Assembly (NCBI GenBank): GCA_902790625.1
Contig: CADASP010000007.1
Span: forward strand, 62,001-126,000
From: an uncultured Prevotellaceae bacterium
GTDB taxonomy: Bacteria > Bacteroidota > Bacteroidia > Bacteroidales > Bacteroidaceae
DNA length: 64,000 bases
Reading direction: 5' to 3'
Shown: positions 42,416 through 50,118 of the stretch, piece by piece
Layout of the letters: each line of letters begins with the position of its first letter
Position numbering within the stretch: position 1 is the stretch's first letter
Position numbers and translations under genes: made by a program
Notes under the pieces: generated by a model
Told to the model about the DNA's origin: nothing
The model's input: only the letters and a program-made list of their open reading frames with translations
Databases searched by the model: none

Positions 42416-43077
42416 ACTATCGTGACTTCTTGCAAAAAGTAATCTATCGTATCATCAACCCCCTTATTCGGCTGATGATACGATTGCACATCACCCCCAA
42501 TATTGTCACCCTGCTGGGCTTCGTGGGCAATGTGGTGGCTTTGTGGCTCTTCCTGAAGGCCGCCCAGCTGATGAACGCCCAGCCTGCCGATGCCTACTGC
42601 CTGATAGGGTGGGGCGGAGGCATCATCCTCTTTGCCGGACTTTTCGACATGATGGATGGCCGACTGGCGCGCATGGGCCAGATGGCATCCACCTTCGGCG
42701 CCCTGTGGGACAGCACCCTCGACCGCTACAGCGAGCTGGTGACGCTCTTTGGCATCTGCCTCGTCTTCCTGCTGGCTGGTCCAGAGTGGTTCTGGATGGG
42801 CGTGGTCACCTTTGCCGCCTTGGTGGGCAGCATCATGGTGAGCTATGTCAGGGCTCGTGCCGAAGGCCTCGACATCGAGTGCAAGGTGGGACTGATGCAG
42901 CGCCCCGAGCGCGTGGTGGTGACGGCCGTGGTGGCCATCATCAGCGGCTTTGCCGACAGTCTTTGGCCTTTGGCCGTGGGGATGATGGTCATTGCCGTGC
43001 TGGCCAATATCACTGCCTTCTGGCGGGTGGCCCATTGCTACAAAGTGTTGAAGGAGCGCGATGGCAAGCAAGATTAG
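42412..43077 (+). CDS. CDP-alcohol phosphotransferase, putative phosphatidylinositol phosphate synthase
   Basis: This 221-residue membrane protein has the CDP-alcohol phosphotransferase signature DG-xx-AR-x8-G-xxx-D-xxx-D at MMDGRLARMGQMASTFGALWD (~80-102). It joins a CDP-diacylglycerol to an alcohol or alcohol phosphate. The neighbouring PgpA-like and AUR1-like genes make inositol phosphate the likely acceptor. No myo-inositol phosphate synthase gene lies in the window. The following gene overlaps by 17 bases. Confidence 0.87.
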   Translation: MNYRDFLQKVIYRIINPLIRLMIRLHITPNIVTLLGFVGNVVALWLFLKAAQLMNAQPADAYCLIGWGGGIILFAGLFDMMDGRLARMGQMASTFGALWDSTLDRYSELVTLFGICLVFLLAGPEWFWMGVVTFAALVGSIMVSYVRARAEGLDIECKVGLMQRPERVVVTAVVAIISGFADSLWPLAVGMMVIAVLANITAFWRVAHCYKVLKERDGKQD

Positions 43078-44020
43078 GCTGTTCGACCTGACATCGTTGT
43101 CGCGACGCGAGATGCTGGCGGTGCTGCTGGCATGCGGGCTGTTCTTGGCGTTCCAGATGACGGTGGTGGGCATCATGCCCGCCCACTTTGTGATGGTGGG
43201 GCTGTTTGTGCTGTTCTATTTCGCCCACCCCCTGACGCGACGGCTGGCGCTGGCGCTGTTGCCCTTCATCGCCTTCGAGATGTGCTACGACTGGATGCGT
43301 CTGCTGCCCAACTATCGTGTGAACCCCGTCGACACCGAAGATCTCTATCTGGCCGAACAGCGCATCTTTGGCATCACCACGGCCGAGGGCACGACCATCA
43401 TTCCCGGCGAATACTTCAACACGCATCACAACGCCGTGGCCGACCTGCTGGCTGGCTGCTGCTATCTGTGCTGGGTGCCCCTGCCCATGGCCTTCGGCAT
43501 CTGGCTGCTGTTCAAGGGCGAGCAGCGCCATTATCTCCACTTCGCCCTCTGCTTCCTCTTCGTCAATCTGGTAGGCTTCGTGTGCTACTACATCCATCCC
43601 GCCGCCCCGCCCTGGTATGTGCTGGAGCATGGCTTCGAGGTGGACTACAGCACGCCGGGCAATGTGGCGGGCCTCATCCGCTTCGACCGCATGGTGGGCA
43701 TCCCCGTGTTTCAGAGCATCTATGTGGGCAACTCCAACATCTTTGCCGCCGTGCCCTCACTGCATGCCGCCTATATGTTCATTGCCACCATCTATGCCGC
43801 CATGCGCCGGCGCAACTGGCCGCTGGTGGCCGTTTTCGCCGTCGTCACGGTGGGCATCTGGTGGACAGCCGTCTACAGCTGCCACCATTATATCATCGAT
43901 GTGGTGTTGGGCATCCTCACGGCCATTGTGGGCATCCTGCTCTTCGAGTGCTTGCTGATGCGCTGGCGACCTTTTGGCCGCTTCGTAGATGGCTACACCA
44001 AGCTGATATCAAAGCCGTGA
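43061..44020 (+). CDS. PAP2 / AUR1-like transferase, putative inositol phosphorylceramide synthase
   Basis: This 319-residue protein has about six membrane helices and the PAP2 motifs AAVPSLHAAYMF and YSCHHYIIDVVLG, which hold the catalytic His pair as in AUR1-type enzymes. AUR1-like proteins move a phosphoinositol head group to ceramide. In B. thetaiotaomicron a similar gene next to a CDP-alcohol phosphotransferase takes part in inositol sphingolipid synthesis, as I recall it. The head group is inferred from this resemblance. It is the last gene of the four-gene overlap cluster. Confidence 0.83.
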   Translation: MASKIRLFDLTSLSRREMLAVLLACGLFLAFQMTVVGIMPAHFVMVGLFVLFYFAHPLTRRLALALLPFIAFEMCYDWMRLLPNYRVNPVDTEDLYLAEQRIFGITTAEGTTIIPGEYFNTHHNAVADLLAGCCYLCWVPLPMAFGIWLLFKGEQRHYLHFALCFLFVNLVGFVCYYIHPAAPPWYVLEHGFEVDYSTPGNVAGLIRFDRMVGIPVFQSIYVGNSNIFAAVPSLHAAYMFIATIYAAMRRRNWPLVAVFAVVTVGIWWTAVYSCHHYIIDVVLGILTAIVGILLFECLLMRWRPFGRFVDGYTKLISKP

Positions 44021-44047
44021 GGGATGTATTAGCAGCTCGTCGCGTCT

Positions 44048-45001
44048 TTAGTTGGTGAAGCGGATGGTGGTAAGGACAGCAATCACCATCAATACCAAGG
44101 CGATAAACAGAATGCCGAAGCTCAACAGGGTTTTGACTATCAGTTTCGGATATTTGAACCCTGAGAACTGGCGCAATGCCACAATGGTGGCAATGATTTC
44201 AAGGATTCCGAATACCCCCGACAGATGTAGGACATCGCCTATAATAGAATAGATGCCGCACATGCACGACATATAGGTCAGCGCCACCACCAGCTCGGAA
44301 AAGCGCAGGTCGGGGATGGCAGGACAATGGCGGAAAAAGAGAAAGAGCGGGACGGAAACCAGCAAAAGCACCAAGAATGAGAAGACGCTGGGGTAATTGT
44401 CCTCGAATGCCCCTATCCGTTGTGCGAATTTCTGAAATCTTATTTCCTCCTTGTTGATTTCTTTGTCTGTCTTTGCTTCTTCTTCCACCTTCTCCACTTT
44501 CTCGATGTTCAAAGTGTCGGCAGGAGCCTCCACGGCGGCGCTTGTCTGCTCCACTGGCGTGTCGGCAGGGTTGTCAGACACCTTTTCGTCGGTGCTCCAC
44601 AGTCCGTGGGTGACCAGCAGCGAGAAGGTGGTGAGCAGGAAATACAACTTGAAGGGAGGAAAATAGGCCGACTGCATGCCGCGCAGGTAGTCGCGAATCA
44701 TATAACCTGGGCGCAACAGCAGGTCGCGTATGGTGCGAAACATGCCACGGTTGCCCAGTCCCCAGACATCGATGAACAGCCGGGAGGCCACCTTGAACGA
44801 GAAGCGTCCTATCTGCGCCGACTGTCCGCAGCGGGGACAGAAATTGCCCTCATACTGTGTGTCACAGCATGCGCACACGTGTGCCACTGCGGCCAATGGA
44901 GCCACCTGGTGGGGACGGAGTTGCCAAAGGTGGAAAGCACGACGTCGCACCTTCCACCCGACTTTTCTTTTGTTTCTCATTCCTGGGTCATTGTTGTTCA
45001 T
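44048..45001 (-). CDS. DUF3667 membrane protein with zinc ribbon
   Basis: The start at 45001 (MNNNDPGM) gives 317 residues. An N-terminal zinc ribbon CACCDTQYEGNFCPRCGQ (~42-60) is followed by RDLLLRPGYMIRDYLRGMQ and SAYFPPFKLYFLL. These are typical of DUF3667, a Bacteroidota family without known function. A charged central segment rich in Glu, Lys and Asp sits between helices, and about five hydrophobic segments follow. It is convergent with the AUR1-like gene. Confidence 0.82.
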   Translation of the reverse strand: MNNNDPGMRNKRKVGWKVRRRAFHLWQLRPHQVAPLAAVAHVCACCDTQYEGNFCPRCGQSAQIGRFSFKVASRLFIDVWGLGNRGMFRTIRDLLLRPGYMIRDYLRGMQSAYFPPFKLYFLLTTFSLLVTHGLWSTDEKVSDNPADTPVEQTSAAVEAPADTLNIEKVEKVEEEAKTDKEINKEEIRFQKFAQRIGAFEDNYPSVFSFLVLLLVSVPLFLFFRHCPAIPDLRFSELVVALTYMSCMCGIYSIIGDVLHLSGVFGILEIIATIVALRQFSGFKYPKLIVKTLLSFGILFIALVLMVIAVLTTIRFTN

Positions 45002-45068
45002 GCGTGGAGGCCAGAGGAATGAAAGGGACGACACTTTCTCAGCAGATGGGGGTGGCAGAACTGACGTC

Positions 45069-45111
45069 CTTTCACTCCCTTTTCACTCCCTTTTCACTCC
45101 CCTTCACTCCT
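45069..45111. repeat. Short tandem TTTTCACTCCC repeats
   Basis: Four tandem copies of an 11-base unit lie just past the stop of the phenylacetate-CoA ligase gene. Related CTTTCACTCC/GGAGTGAAAG sequence flanks the element at 32415-32582. Confidence 0.7.
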
Positions 45112-45115
45112 CTTG

Positions 45116-46423
45116 CTATAGCTGTCGCTTGTCGATGACGTGCGCGCTCTTGCCTTGGCTGCGCTCGATGGTGCCGGGGGCCTTCAGCTGCACCTTGGCC
45201 GAGATGCTGAGCACGCTCTTCAGCTTCGAGGCCAGCTTCTTCTCCAAGGCATCCACGGCAGCGGGAGTGTCGAAGGTGCTGGTGAACACCTCGGGCCGCA
45301 GCTCGGCCTGCACCAGCAGGGTGTCGAGGTTCTTCTGGCGGTCGACGATGAGCATATAGCGCGGTGCAAACTCAGGCAGCGACAGGATGACGCTCTCCAC
45401 CTGCGATGGGAACACGTTGATGCCTCGGATGATGAGCATGTCGTCGGAGCGGCCTTCGATGCGGCCCATGCGGATGCTGGTGCGCCCGCAGTTGCACTGG
45501 CCTGGCAGCAGACTGCAGAGGTCGCGTGTGCGATAGCGGATGACGGGCATGCCCTCCTTGGTGAGCGTGGTGAACACCAGCTCGCCCGTTTGTCCATTGG
45601 GCACTGGCTCCAGCGTCACGGGGTTGATGATTTCGGGGTAGAAATGGTCTTCGCAGATGTGGCTGCCGTGCTGCATCTGGCACTCATAGCTCACGCTGGG
45701 GCCCATCACCTCGCTCAGTCCGTAGAGGTTGTAGCCCTTCAGGCCCAGGCGGTCCTCAATCTCCTTGCGCATCTGCTCTGTCCACGGCTCGGCACCGAAG
45801 GCTCCCACGCGCAGTTTGATTTGTTCTTTCGTGATGCCCATCTTGTCCATCGTCTCGGCCAGGTAGAGGGCATAGCTGGGCGTGCATGCGATGCCGGTGA
45901 TGCCCAGGTCGCGAATCAGCTTCAGGTGCTTCTCGGTGTTGCCCGTGCCGGCAGGGATGACGCTGGCACCGAGGTGCTCCACGCCGTAGTGGGCTCCCAG
46001 ACCGCCGGTGAAGAGACCGTAGCCATAGGCCACGGAGAAGGTGTCGTTGCGGGTGATGCCATAGGCGGTGAGGCAGCGAGCCATGCACTCACTCCACACA
46101 CCGATGTCGCGGCGGGTGTAGCCCACGATGGTGGGGTTGCCGGTGGTGCCGCTGCTGGCGTGTACACGGATGATTTCGCTCTGCGGGGCGGCTTGAAGCC
46201 CGAAGGGGTAGTTGTCGCGCAGGTCTTTCTTCGTGGTGAACGGCAGTTTCTTGATGTCCTCGATGGTCTGGATGTCATCGGGACGGATGTCCAGCTCTTG
46301 CAGTTTGTTACGATAGAAGGGCACGTTATGATAAACGTACTCTACCATTTTGTGCAGTCTCTTGCCTTGGAGCGCGCTCATCTCGTCGCGGCTCATGCAC
46401 TCTTTGTTGGGGTTCCAAATCAT
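45116..46423 (-). CDS. Phenylacetate-CoA ligase
   Basis: The start at 46423 (MIWNPNKECMSRDEM) gives 435 residues, the normal length for the Bacteroidota PaaK-like enzyme. AMP-binding motifs are visible: VHASSGTTGNPTIVGYT for ATP, GYNLYGLSEVMGPSVSYEC, and YRTRDL in the hinge. It activates phenylacetate or a related aryl acid to the CoA thioester, probably in the reductive synthesis of aromatic amino acids. A -7 box lies about 50 bases upstream. Confidence 0.9.
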   Translation of the reverse strand: MIWNPNKECMSRDEMSALQGKRLHKMVEYVYHNVPFYRNKLQELDIRPDDIQTIEDIKKLPFTTKKDLRDNYPFGLQAAPQSEIIRVHASSGTTGNPTIVGYTRRDIGVWSECMARCLTAYGITRNDTFSVAYGYGLFTGGLGAHYGVEHLGASVIPAGTGNTEKHLKLIRDLGITGIACTPSYALYLAETMDKMGITKEQIKLRVGAFGAEPWTEQMRKEIEDRLGLKGYNLYGLSEVMGPSVSYECQMQHGSHICEDHFYPEIINPVTLEPVPNGQTGELVFTTLTKEGMPVIRYRTRDLCSLLPGQCNCGRTSIRMGRIEGRSDDMLIIRGINVFPSQVESVILSLPEFAPRYMLIVDRQKNLDTLLVQAELRPEVFTSTFDTPAAVDALEKKLASKLKSVLSISAKVQLKAPGTIERSQGKSAHVIDKRQL

Positions 46424-46470
46424 AGTCAGAACAGTTTGCTGTTTTTGTGGCGTGTTACATAAATGCGCTG

Positions 46471-46478
46471 CAAAGGTA
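46471..46478 (-). promoter_or_regulatory. -7 box of the phenylacetate-CoA ligase gene
   Basis: The minus strand reads TACCTTTG, 48 bases upstream of the ATG. Confidence 0.55.
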
Positions 46479-46579
46479 CACATTTTTTATGAAACAATAG
46501 AAAAAATCATGGAAAAAAGGATTTTGGAGTGCTACGAAAAAAGGTGTCGTAAATGAAAATGTTTATCCGCAAAGAAGTG

Positions 46580-46648
46580 CGTACGGTTGAAAAGACAATA
46601 GCGTTTTATGAAGATTCCAGACACTTTCACCGTCTTTTCAACCGTACG
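46580..46648. repeat. 17-bp perfect inverted repeat adjoining repeat copy C
   Basis: CGTACGGTTGAAAAGAC and its reverse complement are separated by 35 bases. It sits where copies A and B carry their 5' 80 bases, so it may have replaced or truncated that end. Confidence 0.7.
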
Positions 46649-46655
46649 AAAAATA

Positions 46656-46866
46656 GATGACATGCCGTTGAGCATTGTTGATGGCAAACGAAATGGGGTG
46701 CATTCAGGAGAGGCGGCGCACGACAAACAGGAAGCGGGAGGCACCGCCGAGGGAAAAGGGGCATGCTTTTTAGGTTGGCAGCGGGCGGGGACATGATTGG
46801 CAGCGGCCGCTGCCAATGATGGCAGCGAACGGGCCGCTGCCAACCGAAATTTGTAAGTGATGATGT
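46656..46866 (+). repeat. Dispersed repeat, copy C (truncated)
   Basis: It shares GAGCATTGTTG, GCGGGAGGCACCGC and the core with copy A in the same orientation. The core (46773-46845) lacks 17 bases present in copy A. The 5' end and the 3' 100 bases are absent. The 700-base gap around it (46424-47128) contains no convincing gene. Confidence 0.8.
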
Positions 46867-46983
46867 GGCTTCTTCAAACTTTGGGCGGGGCATTCCCTTG
46901 TTTTGCTCGTTGCGCTTACCTGTATGATGCCGTAGGACCATTATAAAGCTGATACCCACACGAAATCTTGTAGGGCCAAATGA

Positions 46984-47014
46984 AACAAAAAAAATCCCAC
47001 GGCGTGGGATTTTT
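46984..47014 (-). terminator. Terminator of the LacI-MFS-SemiSWEET operon
   Basis: On the minus strand AAAATCCCAC pairs with GTGGGATTTT and is followed by a run of T. It lies about 115 bases past the SemiSWEET stop codon. Confidence 0.75.
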
Positions 47015-47128
47015 AAATAGCGTCACCAAATTTTAAAAAAGCGCCACCAAATTTCAGCCGCGCATGGCTGAAGAATTTGGAGCGCTTCATATTGAGCGAG
47101 GAAAGCTGTGCGACTTCCTCACAGACAG

Positions 47129-47431
47129 CTATTTATCTGGCTTTGGCTTGAAATAGTCGTTGTAGACTTTGATGCTAAAGACGATGATGCTGCAAGTGGT
47201 GGTGATGAGGTTGGTGATGAACAACGCCCACAGCATGTCGGGCTTGTGCAGCAGTCCCTGTAGCATGAAGCATGAACTGCCGATGCCCATCATCAGGAAA
47301 GTGGGCAGGGCGATGCCGTCAGTTTCGCGTGTGCGTATGGTGTGGATGGCTTGTGGCAGGTAGCCCAGAATCATGGTGATGCTGGCTATCCAGCCGCAAA
47401 TCTCGAAGAAGGAGGACTGTTCCATAATCAT
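47129..47431 (-). CDS. SemiSWEET-like sugar transporter
   Basis: This 100-residue protein has three hydrophobic helices and the PQ-loop hallmark GYLPQAIHTIRTRETDGIA, as in bacterial SemiSWEETs that dimerise to move sugars along their gradient. Translation could also start two codons later (MEQSSFF). It is the last gene of the leftward operon with LacI and the MFS protein, which suggests uptake or release of a mono- or disaccharide from alpha-glucan use. Confidence 0.85.
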   Translation of the reverse strand: MIMEQSSFFEICGWIASITMILGYLPQAIHTIRTRETDGIALPTFLMMGIGSSCFMLQGLLHKPDMLWALFITNLITTTCSIIVFSIKVYNDYFKPKPDK

Positions 47432-47486
47432 GTGTTTTGGTTAAGTAATTCGTGTTATGCAAGCTGCAAAAGCCCGGAGTGAAACC

Positions 47487-48812
47487 TCACTTCTTATTAA
47501 TCTTCAGCACGCAAGCGGCTCCAGCCACCAGCAGTGCTCCGGCCACCAGCATCATCGTCGACTGGTTGCTGCCCACCAGCTTCAGGATAGTGCCGCCGCA
47601 GAGGGCTGCAATGATTTGTGGCAGACAGATGGTGCCGTTGAAGAGACCCAGATAAGCTCCCATGTGGCCATAGCCCTGCAAGGCATTGGTGACCAGCGTG
47701 AAGGGGCAAGCCAGCATGGCAGCCCAGGCGCAGCCGATGAGCAGGAAGGGGAGAATCTGTAGGTACTGGTCGTGGCAGAAGGGGATGAGGGCGAAGCCCA
47801 GGGCACCTAAAAGCAGACTGACGCTGTAGGCGGTCTTGATGTTGGAGAAGCGGGGGATGAGCGTGGCCCAGACCACGCTGCCCAAGGCTTGGATAGCATA
47901 GAGCACGCCTGTCCAGTTGCCGGCCGTCTGATAGGCCTCGGTCTTCGAGTCGGCGGTGTCCCACACGGTGAGCGACACAGCATCCACCACATAGGTCCAC
48001 ATATAGAGGAAGGCGGCCCAGCAGAAGAACTGCACCAGTCCGATGCGCCAGAAGGCGGCAGGGGCGTTGCGCAGGAGCGTCAGCCAATTCCCGGATTTCC
48101 CGGAGTCTCCAGATTTTCCGGAATCTCCGGAATTTCCGGCTATACTGTTATATTCAGCATATTCCTGCGGGGGCCATTCCTTCACCTTCATCGTGGTGTA
48201 GATGACGCAGAGGATGAGGATGGCGGCACCGATATAGAACGACCAGATGACCGAGTCGGGCACGACACCCTCGGCGGCCACGTTCTTCAGGCCAATCCAT
48301 GTGAAGAAGAAGGGGAAGAGGAATCCCACGATGCTACCCGCATTGCACAGGAACGATTGGATGCTATAGGCCTTCGCCTTCTGGCGCTCGTTCACCATGT
48401 CGCCCACCAGCATCTTGAAAGGCTGCATGGCCATGTTGATGCTCGTGTCGAGGAGCATCAGCATCAGGAGTCCGAAAATCATCACAGACGACAGGCCCAG
48501 CCCCAGCGAGCCGCTGTTGGGCAGCAGGCACATCACGGCCACGGCCACGGCGGCTCCCACAAACAGGTAGGGGATGCGGCGCCCTAAGTGGGTCCATGTG
48601 CGGTCGCTGAGCGTGCCCACGATGGGCTGCACCAAAATGCCCATCAGCGGTGGCAGAATCCAGAAGAAACTCAGGTCGTGGGGGTCGGCACCGAGCGTGC
48701 GGAAGATGCGCGAGATGTTGGCACTCTGGAGTGCATAGGCTATCTGCACCCCGAAAAATCCGAAGCTCAGGTTCCAGAGCTTCCAAAAACTTAAATCAGG
48801 TTTCTGTTTCAT
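47487..48812 (-). CDS. SLC45-like MFS disaccharide transporter
   Basis: This 441-residue membrane protein has about 12 helices and resembles MFS sugar transporters of the SLC45/GPH type (SDRTWTHLGRRIPYLFVG in the helix 2-3 loop, NMAMQPFKMLVGDMV). It probably takes up maltose or a similar disaccharide, given the neighbouring starch-type sus operon. The central cytoplasmic loop (~222-237) carries the repetitive NSGDSGKSGDSGKSGN, encoded by tandem TCCGGA-rich units at about 48091-48141. That loop may vary between strains. Confidence 0.85.
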   Translation of the reverse strand: MKQKPDLSFWKLWNLSFGFFGVQIAYALQSANISRIFRTLGADPHDLSFFWILPPLMGILVQPIVGTLSDRTWTHLGRRIPYLFVGAAVAVAVMCLLPNSGSLGLGLSSVMIFGLLMLMLLDTSINMAMQPFKMLVGDMVNERQKAKAYSIQSFLCNAGSIVGFLFPFFFTWIGLKNVAAEGVVPDSVIWSFYIGAAILILCVIYTTMKVKEWPPQEYAEYNSIAGNSGDSGKSGDSGKSGNWLTLLRNAPAAFWRIGLVQFFCWAAFLYMWTYVVDAVSLTVWDTADSKTEAYQTAGNWTGVLYAIQALGSVVWATLIPRFSNIKTAYSVSLLLGALGFALIPFCHDQYLQILPFLLIGCAWAAMLACPFTLVTNALQGYGHMGAYLGLFNGTICLPQIIAALCGGTILKLVGSNQSTMMLVAGALLVAGAACVLKINKK

Positions 48813-48864
48813 ATTATAGTTATTGAAGTTGTCTTTAAAAGATATACATTGTATTCTTTTTTAG

Positions 48865-49875
48865 TCATCGTGTGGTGCCACGTATGATGAGGCGTGTGCG
48901 CACGATGCGCTTCTCGGCGTGGTCCAAAGGCAGGCGGCCCTCGACATGGCCGATGAGGATGTTGGCGGCCTCCTCGCCCACGAGGATGCCCCGCTGCTCC
49001 ACGGTGGTGAGCATGGGGTCGCAGCTGGTGGCGCGCTCGCCGTTGGTGAAGCCGCAGATGCTGATGTCCTCGGGCACGCGCAGCCCCATGCGTTTCACGG
49101 TGTAGAGGATGCCGATGGCGGTGTCGTCGTTCACGGCGAAGAAGGCGTCGGGATATTGGTCGCCATCGAACATGTCGGGCGTGATAAGCTCCGCATCCTG
49201 GCGGTTGTCGCAGTAGCGTGTCAGCTTGATGTCGAAGGGCAGTCCATGCTTCAGCAGGGCATCCTTATATCCGTTGAATCGGTTTTTCGAAATCTCCAGG
49301 TTCATCTGCGACCCATAGTAGGCGATGTGGCGGCATCCCGTGTCGATGAGGTGCGTCACCGCGTTGAAAGCCCCCATGTAGTCGTCGACCACCACGCGGC
49401 TGGTGTTCAGGCCGGTGCAGATGCGGTCGTAGAACACCAGCGGCATGCCAGCGTCGATGAGCCGCTTGAAATGCTCGTAGCGGTGGGTGTCCTTGGCCTG
49501 GCTGACGATGACGCCGCACACCTTGTTCTCGTAGAACGATTGGCACAGGCGCACCTCGCGCTCATAGCGCTCGCCGCTTTGGGCCACCATGATGCGGTAG
49601 CCGTGCTGTTCGGCTTCCTCTTCGATGCCCTTCAAGATGGTGGAGAAATAGTAGTGCACCAGCTCGGGCACGATGACGCCGATGACCTTCATCGGCCTCA
49701 CGCGCGAGTGGCGCAGGCTCTCGGCCAGCATGTTGGGCGTAAAGTTGTGCTCGCGCGCATATTGCTGTATCTGCTTGCGCCGCGCCTCAGAGATGCGCGG
49801 CGAGTCGGCCAGCGCACGGCTCACCGTGGCCACCGAGATGCCCAGCTCGCGGGCTATGTCCTTCATCGTCAACAT
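48865..49875 (-). CDS. LacI-family transcriptional regulator
   Basis: This 336-residue regulator has the N-terminal helix-turn-helix (TMKDIARELGISVATVSRAL) and hinge helix, then a periplasmic-binding-like effector domain (VIGVIVPELVHYYFSTILKGIEEEA, FYDRICTGLNTSRVVVDDYMGAF). An alternative start is the Met three codons in. It is divergent from the susC gene and shares an intergenic region with a perfect LacI-type palindrome. It therefore probably controls both the sus operon and its own MFS/SemiSWEET operon in response to maltose or another alpha-glucoside. Confidence 0.92.
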   Translation of the reverse strand: MLTMKDIARELGISVATVSRALADSPRISEARRKQIQQYAREHNFTPNMLAESLRHSRVRPMKVIGVIVPELVHYYFSTILKGIEEEAEQHGYRIMVAQSGERYEREVRLCQSFYENKVCGVIVSQAKDTHRYEHFKRLIDAGMPLVFYDRICTGLNTSRVVVDDYMGAFNAVTHLIDTGCRHIAYYGSQMNLEISKNRFNGYKDALLKHGLPFDIKLTRYCDNRQDAELITPDMFDGDQYPDAFFAVNDDTAIGILYTVKRMGLRVPEDISICGFTNGERATSCDPMLTTVEQRGILVGEEAANILIGHVEGRLPLDHAEKRIVRTRLIIRGTTR

Positions 49876-49912
49876 GGTGATGGTGGTTTTTGATTGTCAA
49901 GTTTTCGTCATG

Positions 49913-49938
49913 CAAAGATAGTGCAAACTTTTCGCACG
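49913..49938 (-). promoter_or_regulatory. lacI -7 box with adjoining imperfect operator
   Basis: The minus strand -7 box TATCTTTG occupies 49913-49920. GTGCAAACTTTTCGCAC at 49921-49937 is a degenerate version of the nearby palindrome and lies in the upstream promoter region, which suits autoregulation. Confidence 0.55.
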
Positions 49939-49976
49939 CGCGCGATACATTTATAATAAATATAGGGGAATGCTTG

Positions 49977-49990
49977 CGCAAACGTTTGCG
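49977..49990. promoter_or_regulatory. LacI-type operator palindrome
   Basis: CGCAAACGTTTGCG is a perfect 14-bp palindrome with the central CG typical of LacI-family operators. It lies between the divergent lacI and susC genes, about 55 bases upstream of the susC -7 box. Confidence 0.7.
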
Positions 49991-50045
49991 TGCATAACAA
50001 ACGAGAAAAATCTGTAAAAATTGTCACACAATATTATAAATATCC

Positions 50046-50053
50046 TATCTTTG
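50046..50053 (+). promoter_or_regulatory. -7 box of the starch-type sus operon
   Basis: TATCTTTG with a TTG 22 bases upstream. The leader to the ATG at 50119 is about 60 bases. Confidence 0.6.
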
Positions 50054-50118
50054 CAACGAATTTGCCTAATATGCCAAACAAGCAACTGAATCAATAATAT
50101 TAACTAACTAAAAATGTA

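Noticed and set aside
49921..49938. Second perfect LacI operator
   Set aside because: The palindrome is imperfect, so it is listed only as a weaker site next to the lacI promoter.
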